Assembly (NCBI RefSeq): GCF_001039355.2
Contig: NW_019775974.1
Location: 65,443-129,442, forward strand
DNA: 64,000 nucleotides
Origin: Lingula anatina
Lineage: Eukaryota; Brachiopoda; Lingulata; Lingulida; Lingulidae
Direction of reading: 5' to 3'
This document shows, one piece after another, positions 24,633 to 36,729 of the stretch. Position 1 is the stretch's first letter. Each line of letters starts with the position of its first letter. Both the position numbers and the translations under genes were made by a program. The notes under the pieces were generated by a model. That model was not told where the DNA came from. It did no database searches and was given only the letters and a program-made list of their open reading frames with translations.

Positions 24633-26753
24633 TCGTGTAGTGTTCACAAATATAATTAAAGACAGTAATTAAAAACGGACACACAGACAGACAAACACGC
24701 GACAGGTGTACTTTTGGACTTTTCGATTATGCGAGAGGACAATTAAACGTCGTGACGGGTGATGAAGGAAGGAGGCTCATATGGCGTGGTGAAAACAGGT
24801 AAGTTTATCTCGAAGTGAGGTTGGAGACCCAGTATTTATTTTTTAAGGTTATCCTTCTCTAAGTAATAGGAGCAGAAGATCTGGTACGTTCCTAGGGACA
24901 TTAGTACTGCTTGTTAATTTAGGTCCGCAAATGGATAAATGCAAGTAAGACCAGATGTTTTATTATTTATTTAAAATGGTTCCCTGCTCCCGTATGGGAG
25001 TGAAAAAATTCTGGTATGTTCCTAGCGACGTAGGGCTGCTTGTTAATTTAGGTCCACCGATGGATAAATGCAAGTTAGACCAGATAATTTCTCTAAGGGT
25101 ACCATGCTCCACGTTGGAGTGTCGGGACTGGTATTTTAGACCAGGTATTTTTTATGTTGATGCCTGCCCACGAAGGGTTAGGTGGCAGAACGGTGTTCTG
25201 TGGGAACTGGGTAGATATTCTTTTCTTGCTAATATCTTGCTGTTGTTTGAGTAACCAGCCATGATGATCGATTTGACGGGTGCCCTGTGACTTCGGAAAC
25301 ATACAGAGTCTTGCTTGCAATATGGGCCAGATATTGCGGGCAGACAGACCATGACCGTACTGGTAGCTCACATAGTTTTATCTGCAGCATATGGCCAAGT
25401 GTTGCTGATGAGGCAGGCCGAGACGGCGCTGGTGGCTTGATACGGTCGTGACGGTGCTGGTAGCTTGATTAGGTCTAACTGTGGGTTTTCCTGTTGTCTG
25501 GGATGATAGGTAGTGTTTTTCCTCTTCATATTAGCCCTAATTGACTTTGTTTATTATTATTATTATGGTGGCGAGCTTGTATTGGAAATGTTTTCCCAAG
25601 AATAAATGCTTATATTAATGCTTAAAAGGAGTAATGGTATATGTATGTTGAACGTAGATTAAATAAAGTGGGATTTAAGAAAAAAAAAAAAAACGATGAA
25701 ACTTTATTATAACGAAGAAAGTTTATTTTCCCTTGTGTCTCGTTTTAGGTGACAGTGAATGGTCCCTGCATCGCCGTGCCTGTGTCATCGCCTCCGACCC
25801 GCCGCCTGCCACGTATCCAAGGTTGAGGGTTTCCAGCGCTTCGATCCATTAGACCTATCAGTCCTGCGTACTGGAGCCCAAATACTCAACAGCCGAGAGT
25901 GGTGGACCCCGCTGTTTTGCTGATGATTCCATTGAAAGATTAAACACTAAAAGACTCAAACCAATATCAAAGACTTTAAAATATAAGGCGCTCAATTGCC
26001 CGGTTTCCAGAGCTATTTTTTTCCCTAAATTGATAAAGAAAGATATGAATTAAAGGGTTTTATCTCTGGTTTTCCTCCGGGCCTGTCTGTAACGTGTTCT
26101 TTTATTAACGTGCTTCGCTTTGTATAAATGTTGCAAATATAATGTAGAGTGAATGTCTCCAACGTGGTAAATGAAAAAAAAATGTATTTTTTTTCTGGTA
26201 AAAAGGGAAGGCGTGTAGTGTTCACAAATATAATTCCCAGACATGTAAATTAATTTGATTAGAGTCGATTGCTTGTGCACTCGACTCGTTTTATGGCCTT
26301 ACCTGTAGTCATGTAACTTAAGTGGACGTGTGCAATTTGAATAATTAAAATTAGTATGTACCGCCAAATACTGCAGCACAGAATCCACCTATAGATACGA
26401 AATACGTATAAAAGACGTGTAGAAATAATATTGGAGGTCAGACTGAAGAAGACTCGAAGGTGACCGCTCGACGGAGCCATGGGAGACGGCCTGGAGCTTG
26501 GAGATTTCACGTAGATGATGTAGTTAGACAGAGTCAACCAATAAACCATTAAACTGGTCATTATGTGGACTTGGGTTTTCTTTGCGCGACTTTGCGTAAA
26601 TCTGACACGAACCGGGGAATCTTTGGATCGCGTTATCCACTAAGTAAGTCTAAAACGTAATGTCCTATTTCGAGCCCACGCTTGAATTAAGCGTACAAAA
26701 TTATATAAGTTTAGGACATTCATCTCATATGTATATGTAAAGGTACATAACAG
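24633..26753. mobile_element. About 2.1-kb insertion splitting a fucosyltransferase gene
   Basis: Relative to the uninterrupted sequence at 30797-30801, this DNA lies between codons of the fucosyltransferase. A 24-base direct repeat (gtgtagtgttcacaaatata and following att) occurs at 24636 and again at 26213, so an inner element of about 1.55 kb (24660-26212) appears nested within an outer one. The inner part carries an internal roughly 75-bp repeat (24885-24960 and 25012-25088, both with gctgcttgttaatttaggtc or a near variant). No transposase, reverse transcriptase or clear terminal repeat was recognised, so the class is unknown. An outer target duplication longer than one base is not visible. 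Confidence 0.6.
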
Positions 26754-27649
26754 ATCCAACATTTTCCAAAATTTCTCTGTGACGTAATCAGTTGAGATAC
26801 TATTTTCAAAGGACAGGTAAAACTTGTAGTCCCTGTTAATGTTCTCCAGGCATCTTTCGTTGTCCCGTTTGGAACATTTTAACGGACCACACCCACCGTA
26901 CACGTCAACGGGGATGTGCTTCTTCAACTCTGCGACGTACCCTCTCGATTACTCTTAGTGTGACAGTTACTGACCATCCAAGCCACTAACTTCGTCTTCT
27001 TCAGTGCTATTGCCGTGAAATTCTTGGCAAGGGGTTTTTCCCGCTCCACAACAAACTGATACGGTGTAAAAATTGTGGAATCTCGCCGAAATGTCATCGT
27101 CCAATTAAACATTCCCGCCCAAGCACCACCGGCTTCCCCGGAGTAACACGAGCTCTCGTGCGTCACCCACACCCAGCGCTGGTGAGGCAGTTTTTTAGGT
27201 TTCCTACCCAAACTTCTGGCTATAAAAACAATAGCGTCGCTTTTATCAGCCAAAGACTTATCCTCAGTGTAGATACAGTTGTCTATTTTACAGCCAAGGG
27301 ATTTAAAGACCGGCTTGGCGTAGTCTCTGAGGTGCATGTAGTCCCACCCGGGCCCCGGGGTCCAGGACAGGATCAGCTTAGGCTTGCCGGGCGGGCCACG
27401 GGTGACCTTCGTATCAGGATACGTAGTGGTTTGGCTTTCCTTTGTCACAACCTTTGGTGCAGGAATTGGGTAACGCACAGGTATCTGCTTTAAAGAGTAG
27501 ACATCCGACAGTTTTATAAGAATAAATAACGTGGATATCGCAAAAAAGATAGCTATGGACCTGATCATTGTTCTGCATAGTTTTCCGGCACTGCATGCGT
27601 CGTTTTTTATACTTCGTGAGGATACTTTCCCAATAGCTTGCTCCTCCAT
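26754..27649 (-). pseudogene. 5' part of split alpha-1,3-fucosyltransferase (type 1)
   Basis: From the ATG at 27649 it parallels the intact gene (30433-31692) with few differences up to KFWKMLD, where the inserted DNA begins. A one-base deletion near 26940 (tacgtaccctc versus tacatatctctc on the + strand) shifts the frame after NREG. The N-terminal cytoplasmic tail, membrane anchor and FNWTMTFRRDS motif are intact, but the acceptor-side half is lost. Confidence 0.92.
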
Positions 27650-28318
27650 AGCGATGTTGTTAGCTTTCTACAACGACAACGCTTGATTTATAACTTGTGC
27701 AGCACTGAACGCCAGGAGACACCTGAAAGATACAATACACAGTTATACTGGTAGGCCTCTTAATGCACACAATGTCACGGGATGAGTATCGCTTTTGTTA
27801 CAAACATATAAACCGTAGTTTAGGAAAGATAAAGTGTAAATAGGACGAGATAATGGATAGCTAACGAGGGCGCCCGTAGAAATTACAATATTTTTATATA
27901 AAATTAGAGTTATCATCATTTTCTTCCTACTTGTTTACAGTTGTTTTTGATAATTTCCTGTACAGTGTCACTTGGTGGCGTTATGTCCGTAAAGTCCGTA
28001 AACTTTCAGCGTTACATTATCAGGTAAAAAGGCCTTTAATGTTTGAATCACAGTGCTCCACACCGCCACCAACCTTTGGTATTTTACTTACAAAGCGGTA
28101 AAATATGCCCAGTTTTATGGCTTGTCTTAATTGTCCAAAAAATTCCCCAAATCAAGTTCTACCCTTCTCCCTCTTCGGGAAGAAAGAAACTGATCTCAGA
28201 CGTTTGGGACCAAGGTCTTTATTGGAAACAGAAGGAGGGGTAGCAATTTTGGCCCGCGTTGCACTTCTTCTTAGAGATCAGTGTTTCTGTTCTGTTCAGC
28301 CACATACGGCTCGAGTCA

Positions 28319-28320
<2 letters not shown>

Positions 28321-28358
<38 letters not shown>
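28321..28358. repeat. Poly-T tract ending at a single-N join
   Basis: About 38 T, then one N at 28359, then sequence identical in type to 21949 onward. The sister tract at 32343-32375 is followed by different, unique sequence. This looks like a contig end. Confidence 0.9.
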
Positions 28359-28371
28359 NTTTAAGTGTCAT

Positions 28372-28824
28372 ATAGTCCATGCCCGGCACAGGAGTCCAAG
28401 ACAGGACAAGTTTGGGTTTACCGGAAACAGGCGAAGTCGCCTGCGTAGAGTTTATTTTTGGTTTTTCTGTTCCATGCAGATCGGTTTGATTCAACTGTTC
28501 CTCAATCACGCCGGCCTTGGCTTGGTTCTTTTGGTTCGTGGGTATTTTTGGTTTAGGTTCTTTTTTCCGATCTTCACTGGAATACGATGTGCTGTTTTGT
28601 GAAGGTTTGTTGTAAGCAGTAGTTAATTTAGGGAAGTTGACAGTCCATTTTACCGGCTGTAAATAGACGTTCCTCTTTGAATACAAATCCGTAGTTATAA
28701 AATACATTAGCAATGAACCCATAGAGAGGAAAATAATCACATATAGCAGTGAAGCCTTACACGTGTTAACGGGGTGAGACAGCCCTCTTGTGGTGTCCAC
28801 CCTAATTCCTGCTTCCTTTTCCAT
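28372..28824 (-). CDS. Alpha-1,3-fucosyltransferase (GT10), type 2, 5' part only
   Basis: Open from ATG 28824 for about 150 codons: a short cytoplasmic tail, a membrane anchor (YVIIFLSMGSLLMYFI, about residues 27-42), a Lys/Pro/Asn-rich stem, and the start of the catalytic region (GKPKLVLSWTPVPGMDYMTL). It then ends at the N/poly-T join, where the rest of the gene should follow as at 21025-21950. None of the nonsense codons of the degraded copy are present, so this allele or paralog may be functional. The enzyme would be a type II Golgi membrane protein. Truncation is an assembly effect, not a biological one, in my reading. Confidence 0.8.
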
Positions 28825-29110
28825 TTGTCCTCAATACTTGGGTCACCCACAGATTGCCGCACAGATAACAGGCATTGTATTCACACCAAGTACAAAATAT
28901 TACATAGGACAACTGAACACACGGCAAGAAGCAGTTCAATCCCCCAGTTATAAGTGTCTTGTTTCTTTAAAACCCGCCACTATGTGCTACATGTGTGATT
29001 GAATAACTGAGATTGTCTTTACGTCGTCCTTGTCCATATATTGAACGTTGTTACGGAATACTGATATTACTTCCTACAGGTTTTAACTGTGCATGTGACG
29101 TATCTGAAAA

Positions 29111-29210
29111 AATGTCCAGTCCCCGTCTACCGGATATGTCCAGATCTTTCTACCGGTAATGTCCAGTCCTGTTTTTTTTACCGGAAATGTCTAGGCCCCG
29201 TCTACCGGTA
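29111..29210. repeat. Short version of the 24-bp VNTR, about 4 units
   Basis: Same unit as 22703-23392 (gtccagtccccgtctaccgg) in the same relative position but only about four units, one with a T insertion run. Confidence 0.92.
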
Positions 29211-29764
29211 CTTCCACTACATTTGCAGTGCAGGCATGTCAACTGAAATAAAGGAGAGAGCAACTTAAAACAAAGTCCACTCATAGGGATTCATTAACGC
29301 CGCCCAAACGAAAGCATACTCAAGGTAGAATTTTTATATTTTGATTAAAAAAATAATAATAATAACCAAAAATAATGCCTTCGGGTACCTTGTAATTTGT
29401 ACGGGTTAAATCAACCATCACCATGTTATCTTACACGTACCTACACACACATCTCGTATGCTTTGTGTCGCCTGGAGGTAAACGGGGTCGTGTACCAAAA
29501 TGCTTCGAAGAATATGATGTATAAAATATCATGGAATATGCTTCAACTATGTTGCAAGATATTGTGTGCGTTACTCTGTTAAAAATTACATTATTAATAA
29601 ACAAATAAAGAGCCGTCTCTTTTGAAAGGGAAATTCTGCAATGGTTTTTTCCTGTTAACTTTCGTTTAGTATGTGTTTTACACGAGGGGCGGACAGCAGA
29701 TTATGACTGCTGGCTTCTTGGGCTACATTCCTCATGACTGAAAACAAGTCTCCATAAAACTTAA

Positions 29765-30111
29765 AGGGATAATAACTCTTCGTATGAGGTCTATATTTCA
29801 CAATAAAAAACATTGTGAACAACTCACAGAAATATAATTATAGCTATTATTAAAGTTATAGGTATTATTCTGATATCTGAGCCTGTCTTTAGACCACGTG
29901 ACCTCCATTGATGGCTTTACTCTCTTATAATCTCTTAAGGGATTATAACAAAATTAAAAAAAAACAAACTTTTTATATATTTAAAAAATAATAATAATAA
30001 TAAAAAAAACAGGGACTAACTTGGAATGTAAAAATGGATTCATTATTCATTGCTAAATATGGGAAAATTGTTTAATTCATTTTTTGGCCAAAACAAAGAG
30101 TTATTGTCCCT
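29765..30111. mobile_element. TTAA-target MITE, copy 2
   Basis: A 347-bp element with ends AGGGATAATAACTCTTCG and AAAGAGTTATTGTCCCT, flanked by TTAA at 29761-29764 and 30112-30115. The sister block lacks it: around 23925-23935 the sequence reads ccatataacgtaagacagg where this block reads ccataaaac-TTAA-element-TTAA-gacgg. That pair documents the insertion and the target site. Confidence 0.93.
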
Positions 30112-30432
30112 TTAAGACGGCAGAACATGGCATGACATTCAACTTGCCACTTAGCGGACAGCCAGCTGACCATATTTTGCATACAATTACAGGAGTTGGT
30201 TGTAAAAATAGAACTAGGCTTTAAATAAACAATATTGTAATTTTTAATCACCAATCTAAAACTGTATCAGTAGCATTACATCATTTATCTTCGTACGCCG
30301 ATTAAATTCTTAAAATTGTGTAGCATGATTTAATCACCGGGAAAATATCTAAAACTACTCAAACACGTCCCTTGACTGCAGTCTAAACAATTGACTTAGC
30401 ATGTTAAAAAAAATAAGCACCCCATGTCCATC

Positions 30433-31692
30433 TTAATATATAAAAGTGTCTGTTTGGCGTCTTTTTCTACGTTTAAAATTCAAGTCTTTGGGTGCTATAC
30501 AGTGACCCTTGTTAAACCAGTTGGCCAGCGTCCCTGGCCGGAACCACGTGACTGGCTCACTGGGGTCGTTTAACTTGGCGCAGAGGTCGCAGTACGCCTT
30601 CAGTCGGTTCCCTGTGGTGTACTGATTCTTCCACTCTAAATATTGAACATAAGCCGTCACGTTTTTGTCTAAATATTTCAGGTAGGCTGCTAAATCTTTT
30701 GGAGATTTAAAGTCGTTTGTGTTGATGTGCCATTCGGGTTTTATTCCAACCCTGGAATAATTGGCCGGACCTCTTGTTACCGTCACTATGTCACGATCCA
30801 ACATTTTCCAAAATTTCTCTGTGACGTAATCCGTTGAAATACTATTCTCAAAGGACAGGTAAAACTTGTAGTCCCTATTAATGTTCTCCAGGCATCTTTC
30901 GTTGTCCCGTTTGGAACATTTTAACGGACCACACCCACCGTACACGTCAACGGGGATAAGCTTCTTCAACTCTGCGACATATCTCTCTCGATTACTCTTA
31001 GTGTGACAGTTACTGACCATCCAAGCTACTGACTTCGTCTTCTTCAGTGCTATTGCCGTGAAATTCTTGGCAAGGGGTTTTTCCCGCTCCACAACAAACT
31101 GATACGGTGTAAAAATTGTGGAATCTCGCCGAAATGTCATCGTCCAATTAAACATTCCCGCCCAAGCACCACCGGCTTCCCCGGAGTAGCACGAGCTCTC
31201 GTGCGTCACCCACACCCAGCGCTGGTGAGGCAGTTTTTTAGGTTTCCTTCCCAAACTTCTGGCTATAAAAACAATAGCGTCGCTTTTATCAGCCAAAGAC
31301 TTATCCTCAGTGTAGATACAGTTGTCTATTTTACAGCCAAGGGATTTAAAGACCGGCTTGGCGTAGTCTCTGAGGTGCATGTAGTCCCACCCGGGTCCAG
31401 GGGTCCAGGACAGGATCAGCTTAGGCTTGCCGGGCGGGCCAAGAGTTACCTTCGTATCAGGATACGTAGTGGTTTGGCTTTCCTTAGTCACAACCTTTGC
31501 AGCAGGAATTGGGTAACGCACAGGTATCTGCTTTAAAGAGTAGACATCCGACAGTTTTATAAGAATAAATAACGTGGATATCGCAAAAAAGATAGCTATG
31601 GACCTGATCATTGTTCTGCATAGTTTTCCGGCACTGCATGAGTCGTTTTTTATACTTCGTGAGGATACTTTCCCAATAGCTTGCTCCTCCAT
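30433..31692 (-). CDS. Alpha-1,3-fucosyltransferase (GT10), intact
   Basis: A single uninterrupted exon of 419 residues. Residues 1-28 form a basic cytoplasmic tail and 29-47 a membrane anchor, followed by a stem, as expected for a type II Golgi enzyme. The catalytic part shows the GT10 landmarks in order: KLILSWTPGPG, WVWVTHESS, FNWTMTFRRDS, VAWMVSNC, VDVYGGCG and FYLSFENSISTDYVTEKFW, then a Cys-rich C-terminus (CDLCAKLNDPSEPVTWF). Several NxS/T sequons are present. Family enzymes move fucose from GDP-fucose onto GlcNAc in N-glycan cores or Lewis-type antennae; which linkage this one makes cannot be told. Being intronless fits many animal FUT genes. A broken sister copy lies at 24290-27649, and a second, divergent FUT gene lies upstream. 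Confidence 0.95.
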   Translation of the reverse strand: MEEQAIGKVSSRSIKNDSCSAGKLCRTMIRSIAIFFAISTLFILIKLSDVYSLKQIPVRYPIPAAKVVTKESQTTTYPDTKVTLGPPGKPKLILSWTPGPGWDYMHLRDYAKPVFKSLGCKIDNCIYTEDKSLADKSDAIVFIARSLGRKPKKLPHQRWVWVTHESSCYSGEAGGAWAGMFNWTMTFRRDSTIFTPYQFVVEREKPLAKNFTAIALKKTKSVAWMVSNCHTKSNRERYVAELKKLIPVDVYGGCGPLKCSKRDNERCLENINRDYKFYLSFENSISTDYVTEKFWKMLDRDIVTVTRGPANYSRVGIKPEWHINTNDFKSPKDLAAYLKYLDKNVTAYVQYLEWKNQYTTGNRLKAYCDLCAKLNDPSEPVTWFRPGTLANWFNKGHCIAPKDLNFKRRKRRQTDTFIY

Positions 31693-32339
31693 AGCGATGT
31701 TGTTAGCTTTCTACAACGACAACGCTTGATTTATAACTTGTGCAGCACTGAACGCCAGGAGACACCTGAAAGATACAATACACAGTTATACTGGTAGGCC
31801 TCTTAATGCACACAATGTCACAGGATGAGTATTGCTTTTGTTACAAACATATAAACCGTAGTTTAGGAAAGATACAGTGTAAATAGGACGAGATAATGGA
31901 TAGCTAACGATACAATATTTTTATATAAAATTAGAGTTATCATCATTTTCTTCCTACTTGTTTACAGTTGTTTTTGATAATTTGCTGTACAGTGTCACTT
32001 GGTGGCGTTATGTCCATATAGTCCGTAAACTTTCAGCGTTATATTATCAGGTAAAAAGGTCTTTAATGTTTGAATCACAGTGCTCCACACCGCCACCAAC
32101 CTTTGGTATTTTACTTACAAAGCGGTAAAATATGCCCAGTTTTATGGCTTGTCTTAATTGTCCAAAAAATTCCCCAAATCAAGTTCTACCCTTCTCCCTC
32201 TTCGGGAAGAAAAAACTGATCTCAGGCGTTTGGGACCAAGGTCTTTATTGGAAACAGAAGGAGGGGTAGCAATTTTGGCCCGTGCTGCACTTGTTCTTAG
32301 AGATCAGTGTTTCTGTTCTGTTCAGCCACATCCGGCTCA

Positions 32340-32342
<3 letters not shown>

Positions 32343-32375
<33 letters not shown>
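32343..32375. repeat. Poly-T tract
   Basis: A run of about 33 T following tccggctcaag. The equivalent tract at 28321-28358 ends in an N. Confidence 0.97.
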
Positions 32376-32379
<4 letters not shown>

Positions 32380-32399
32380 CTTGCAGCGTTTTTATCCTC

Positions 32400-34009
32400 A
32401 AAAATGCATCATTGCAAGTAGTAATTCCGTAACAGTAAAAGCGTGGTCAATTTTGCGTATTTAATGTTCTTTTCCGCACACTACAGTTGAAAGACTGTAG
32501 TGCAACGTGAGCGTCATTAGTAACAACACTGCAACTCAAATAACGTGTACGTGTTATAAACATTTAATCTTCACATTTCATACTCGCTATACATTCCACT
32601 GCAACATTAGTTATTGTTAATGTTGGGGTTACTGGTGCAGATGTTTCTAATAACGCCACTCATTAAATATCACATCTATTTCATACAAAAACACAATTGA
32701 AAACTAACCTCCAGCAGAATATAAGCGCCACCAAACTCCCCTCTGAACTTGACCTCCTAATCCTCGTCAGCTGACCTATCATGTGACCTGTTCGAGATTC
32801 GTGCATATTTATATAATTTATTAATTATTACTATTATTTTTTTTGTTGTTATTGTTGTTGTTGTTGTTAAAAATAGTTAGCAGAGGAGCTTACAGGATCT
32901 TTTTTTAAAGTTACCACACTTGGTAAAGTTTTCCTTTTACATTTATGTTTTGATAAAACTTCGAAGCAAACGTTGTTTCTAAATCGGCCACGAACTGGCC
33001 AAGCTTTCCGATAGTCTACATATACTTATATAGGCTATTCACTCAGATTGCGAGATGGGGAGCTAATCAGTTGACTTGACAGAACCGCACCTGGGAAATC
33101 AGTTTAAGCTAAAATTACTTCAATCTCCAAAATAACTTCAATCTCCAAAATTGTAATTGTATTATTATTATTATTATTAATGTTATGACAAGTATTTCCA
33201 CGTAGGGACTCACCCATAAGCATGACACCTGTTTGAAGTGCACCCCCCCTTCGGTTTCTGTAAAAATATATCACACCAATATTCCCCTTTTGAAACTAAA
33301 ATTTTGTCTGGCTAAATCATAGTTCCAACCCTTACCAAAGGAAACCATTTGCTCTCTAAAACACCAAAAAATTTTTAGGACCCTTGAGCAGGCCCCTAAC
33401 CCCACAATAACGGGGTAGTCCGCTAGGAACTGTAGTCCGTTCCCCATTAATTTGTACAGGTGTGACGGTGTATAATGGTGTATAATATATATGTAAATCT
33501 GACCATAGGCGTAGGAGTTACAGTAGGAGGGGGCTTGGGGAGGGGGGGTACAGCCATATTTGGACCCACACCCTGTCCACCTTTTTAAGCACAATTGTGT
33601 ACTTAAATCGGTGAAATAAAACTGCCAGCAAAAATAACTCCATTCAAGCGATTTCCAATATTAAATATCCCTCGCCGCCATTTTATATTAATGTTTACCC
33701 CCCCCTTTCCTACGCGTCTGCTTATTTAGTAGAGCAGGGATTGCTTTTGATATTGACTTGATATCATTTGAACAGCAACAATTCAGTAATACCCACGCAT
33801 CAATAACTCTCTAATCAGCTCTATATATACAGGGTATGCCATTTCAGCGTAATCTTGAAGGGTGCTGTTTTTCTATATAATAAGTACTGTAGTTGGAGGC
33901 TTATACTGGTAACCAGTGTGTATTGATCATGACAACCATAACAACCGTTATATACGTCTCCATGGATATAGACCTGAGTACAGTAGTAGACACAGTCCCT
34001 ATATAGTCA
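32400..34009. other. No gene seen
   Basis: AT-rich unique-looking sequence with small TTG and ATT runs, plus an inverted family B repeat at its centre. No exon with splice signals and recognisable product was found. Confidence 0.45.
33236..33600. repeat. Dispersed repeat family B, copy 4 (inverted)
   Basis: On the reverse strand the block order is ggggttaggggcctgctcaa, then ttttggtgttttagagag, then ggaatattggtgtgatatat and cagaaaccgaagggg, matching copies 1 and 3. Confidence 0.7.
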
Positions 34010-36246
34010 GACATTTACACCTCAAGTATCTCACTTATTGTGTTTGTTAGTTAGGTTAAAAACAGGATTGCGACTACCAATGCCTACCTGTGTATTTGTA
34101 AATAAACGGACCCCGCCCTACGCGAACGCGACGATAATCCATGCGTAACAGTTACTTCATAAAACCTTTTAAAACCCCCGAATATGTCGAAAAGCAATGC
34201 GGCAGAAGGAAAATAAGACTTGGCGCCGCAGCCCTGGTCTTAAAAGCCACTCTGTCCATCAGAAACGCCGAGGAACGTCCCCTAGCGTTCTTCTGTGAAG
34301 ACCTTACCTTCAGCGAGTGAGGTAATTAAGTCTACAAGACAGCGGGTTTAAAATCGTTATAAACCTCGGCTATCCAATGTTTTCGTCGTGATATGGGTTC
34401 TGCCAGTTTGCCGCTGACCCCAGAGTGAACACTATGTCTCTGGGCAGATGATGCGGTCACCACAGTGAATATATCATCTTTATGGAGAAATCCTCTCTTA
34501 GCCAAAATTCCCTACCTCATATAAACTGCACTCACCATACATTTCGTACCGCTCTGCAATAATACAACTAGAACTACTTTACGTGTACTTGTGGACAATA
34601 TTGACAAACTCCCCTGCTTGTTAAGCTAACAACTAAAACAGAAAAAAGGCATCACCTGTGCATTTCCACCTGCTGTACCTCTAAACATGGCGCCTGTACC
34701 CAGCTCTGCCGTGTCAGTTTAATATCGATTTCCCTCCCACTCTGTATAGAGCTGCACAGCGCTGGCTTTCTCCTTATTTAACACCTGAACTTCTATTGTT
34801 CGCGGCTGCAGCATTGCTAATAATTGTATAGAGGGCCCGGCCTGTGTGTTATATAGAAATATATAGAGGTACCTGTACCTTGTACAGGTTGACAACAGGG
34901 TTGTGTAAAACTTGCGATAAACACTGTAATTATCATAAATCTGTCACATCTTGATGGATTATATAACTAAAAAAGTTGGCCTGAACTTTAGTATCAAAAT
35001 GTTAAAACAACTTTGAACCGTCATACAAAGAAAGAAAGACGGGTGGATGCAGATCAATTATCAAATGTAGAAGACGGAAAATATTGGGTGTTAAAGTTAT
35101 GGTTAAGTTTTCGGTTGTAAAGCCGTACGTGTAGATAAAACCGATTCTCGGATCCTGTTTCTGAAAGGGTTTTCAGTTCTTCGCTAAGGGAAGGCTGCAG
35201 AACTGAACCGGTACAGATTAGTCATTACTATATCACGGCATATTATTTACACGTACATGTACCGTGTAGTTTTCCATAATAAATATTGTAAACCACTAAG
35301 CTGCCTGTGGTCGTCCCTCGATTATAACCTCTTAGTGCAACCTGACCTCAGAAGTCATACAGTGCAATAGCATGTGCCAGTAAATGTGCTTGAATTTTTA
35401 GTGGTTGATTAAAATATGTGTTATGGTGTGGACTCGCGGGATCTCTGCGACGTCGCTCAGCCTAATACCACTACATGTATACCCGTACGCTGTTCAATTC
35501 CAGGCGACCGACTACGCTATGAGAGACTGGCGTAATAGGGACAATATTGAAACAGTAGTGAAATTATCGTAATAATAATGACATAATTTAAAGAAAAATC
35601 TTAATACAGTGCAAGTGTCCCCGAGTAGGAAGCCTAATGTAACGTCTGTTTTAACCAAGGTCAGACTGGGTTCCCATGTCTAACTCCCTGGGGAGTCTCT
35701 CTAAATTGCTGTCAACTTGACCGGCTTAAATGTCTGTTACGCCTTGTAAACCTGTTAAGGGGTAATTATCTTTACCCCCTAGCTGATTCGGTCCAAGTAT
35801 GCAGTAAGTAGGTAAACTCTTTTTCCTTTTTATAGTGAGGTGCTACATAAAAGGGAAAAAGACTTTACGTAACTACTGCATGAAAGACGCGAAGCGTTTA
35901 AATGTGACGTAGGTAAAAACGTTCCAACATACCCGCCTAAATATTCGTTCATTGGGAAATACAAAAGATAGCGTTTTTCTTTGGTTGCAGTGCGGTTGCA
36001 AAATGAGGTTTTACAAAGATGTTTTTTCTATTATGAACAACATATTTTAATAGGCGTTAAACAAAAAAGGACCCTTACCGAAATACATTTTCCTGTAAAT
36101 CTCGCTACTGTTTTAGAGAACTAGACTCTGATGACGTCATCAATGCCAATACACACTGAGAGGAGCCTATTTTCAGCCTTCCCATGGCTGACCTGACACG
36201 TGTCAAGACGTGATCTGACACTGATCTTGTGCCTTTGTGTTTCCAT

Positions 36247-36692
36247 CACCCTGAGCTTCAGAGATAACTTGACACTAACCTCTTCACTATAGCCTATCTT
36301 CATCGTGTCAAATTACCTCTGACGAAAATAGTTTGACCTAGTTTATATAAGCCAATCGAATCCATGTTTCAAAATTTTTCANCTCTGGTTTCAATTCCGA
36401 TATACTCCATGCTTTCTTTGTGTACGGTTATGCACTCGGAACTACTCGGATGTCTCCGCACTCGACAATAACTATGTTGTTAGTATGGAGCTTGCGGAAT
36501 CAGCCGAGGATTGCCGATTGATGGTCAACCAATCAGCGTTTTCACCAAACTTTGGTGAAAAATTTTGAAACATGGATTCGATTGGCTTATATAAACTAGG
36601 TCAAACTATTTTCGTCAGAGGTAACTTGACACGATGAAGATAGGCTATATAGTGAAGAGGTTAGTGTCAAGTTATCTCTGAAGCTCAGGGTG
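36247..36692. mobile_element. hAT-like fold-back MITE with verified empty site
   Basis: A 446-bp element beginning CACCCTGAGCTTCAGAGATA and ending in its complement, with nearly perfect inverted arms of about 140 bases. It is flanked by the 8-bp duplication GTTTCCAT (36239-36246, 36693-36700). The sister block at 41430-41445 has a single GTTTCCAT and no element. The 8-bp duplication and CA...TG termini fit the hAT superfamily. No transposase; a single N lies in the left arm at 36382. Confidence 0.95.
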
Positions 36693-36729
36693 GTTTCCAT
36701 GGGCTGCCATATTACAAATACAGAGGCTT

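Noticed and set aside
26640-26927. Open frame continuing the fucosyltransferase after KFWKMLD
   Set aside because: The continuation (LLCTFTYTYEM) is inserted DNA, not an alternative C-terminus.
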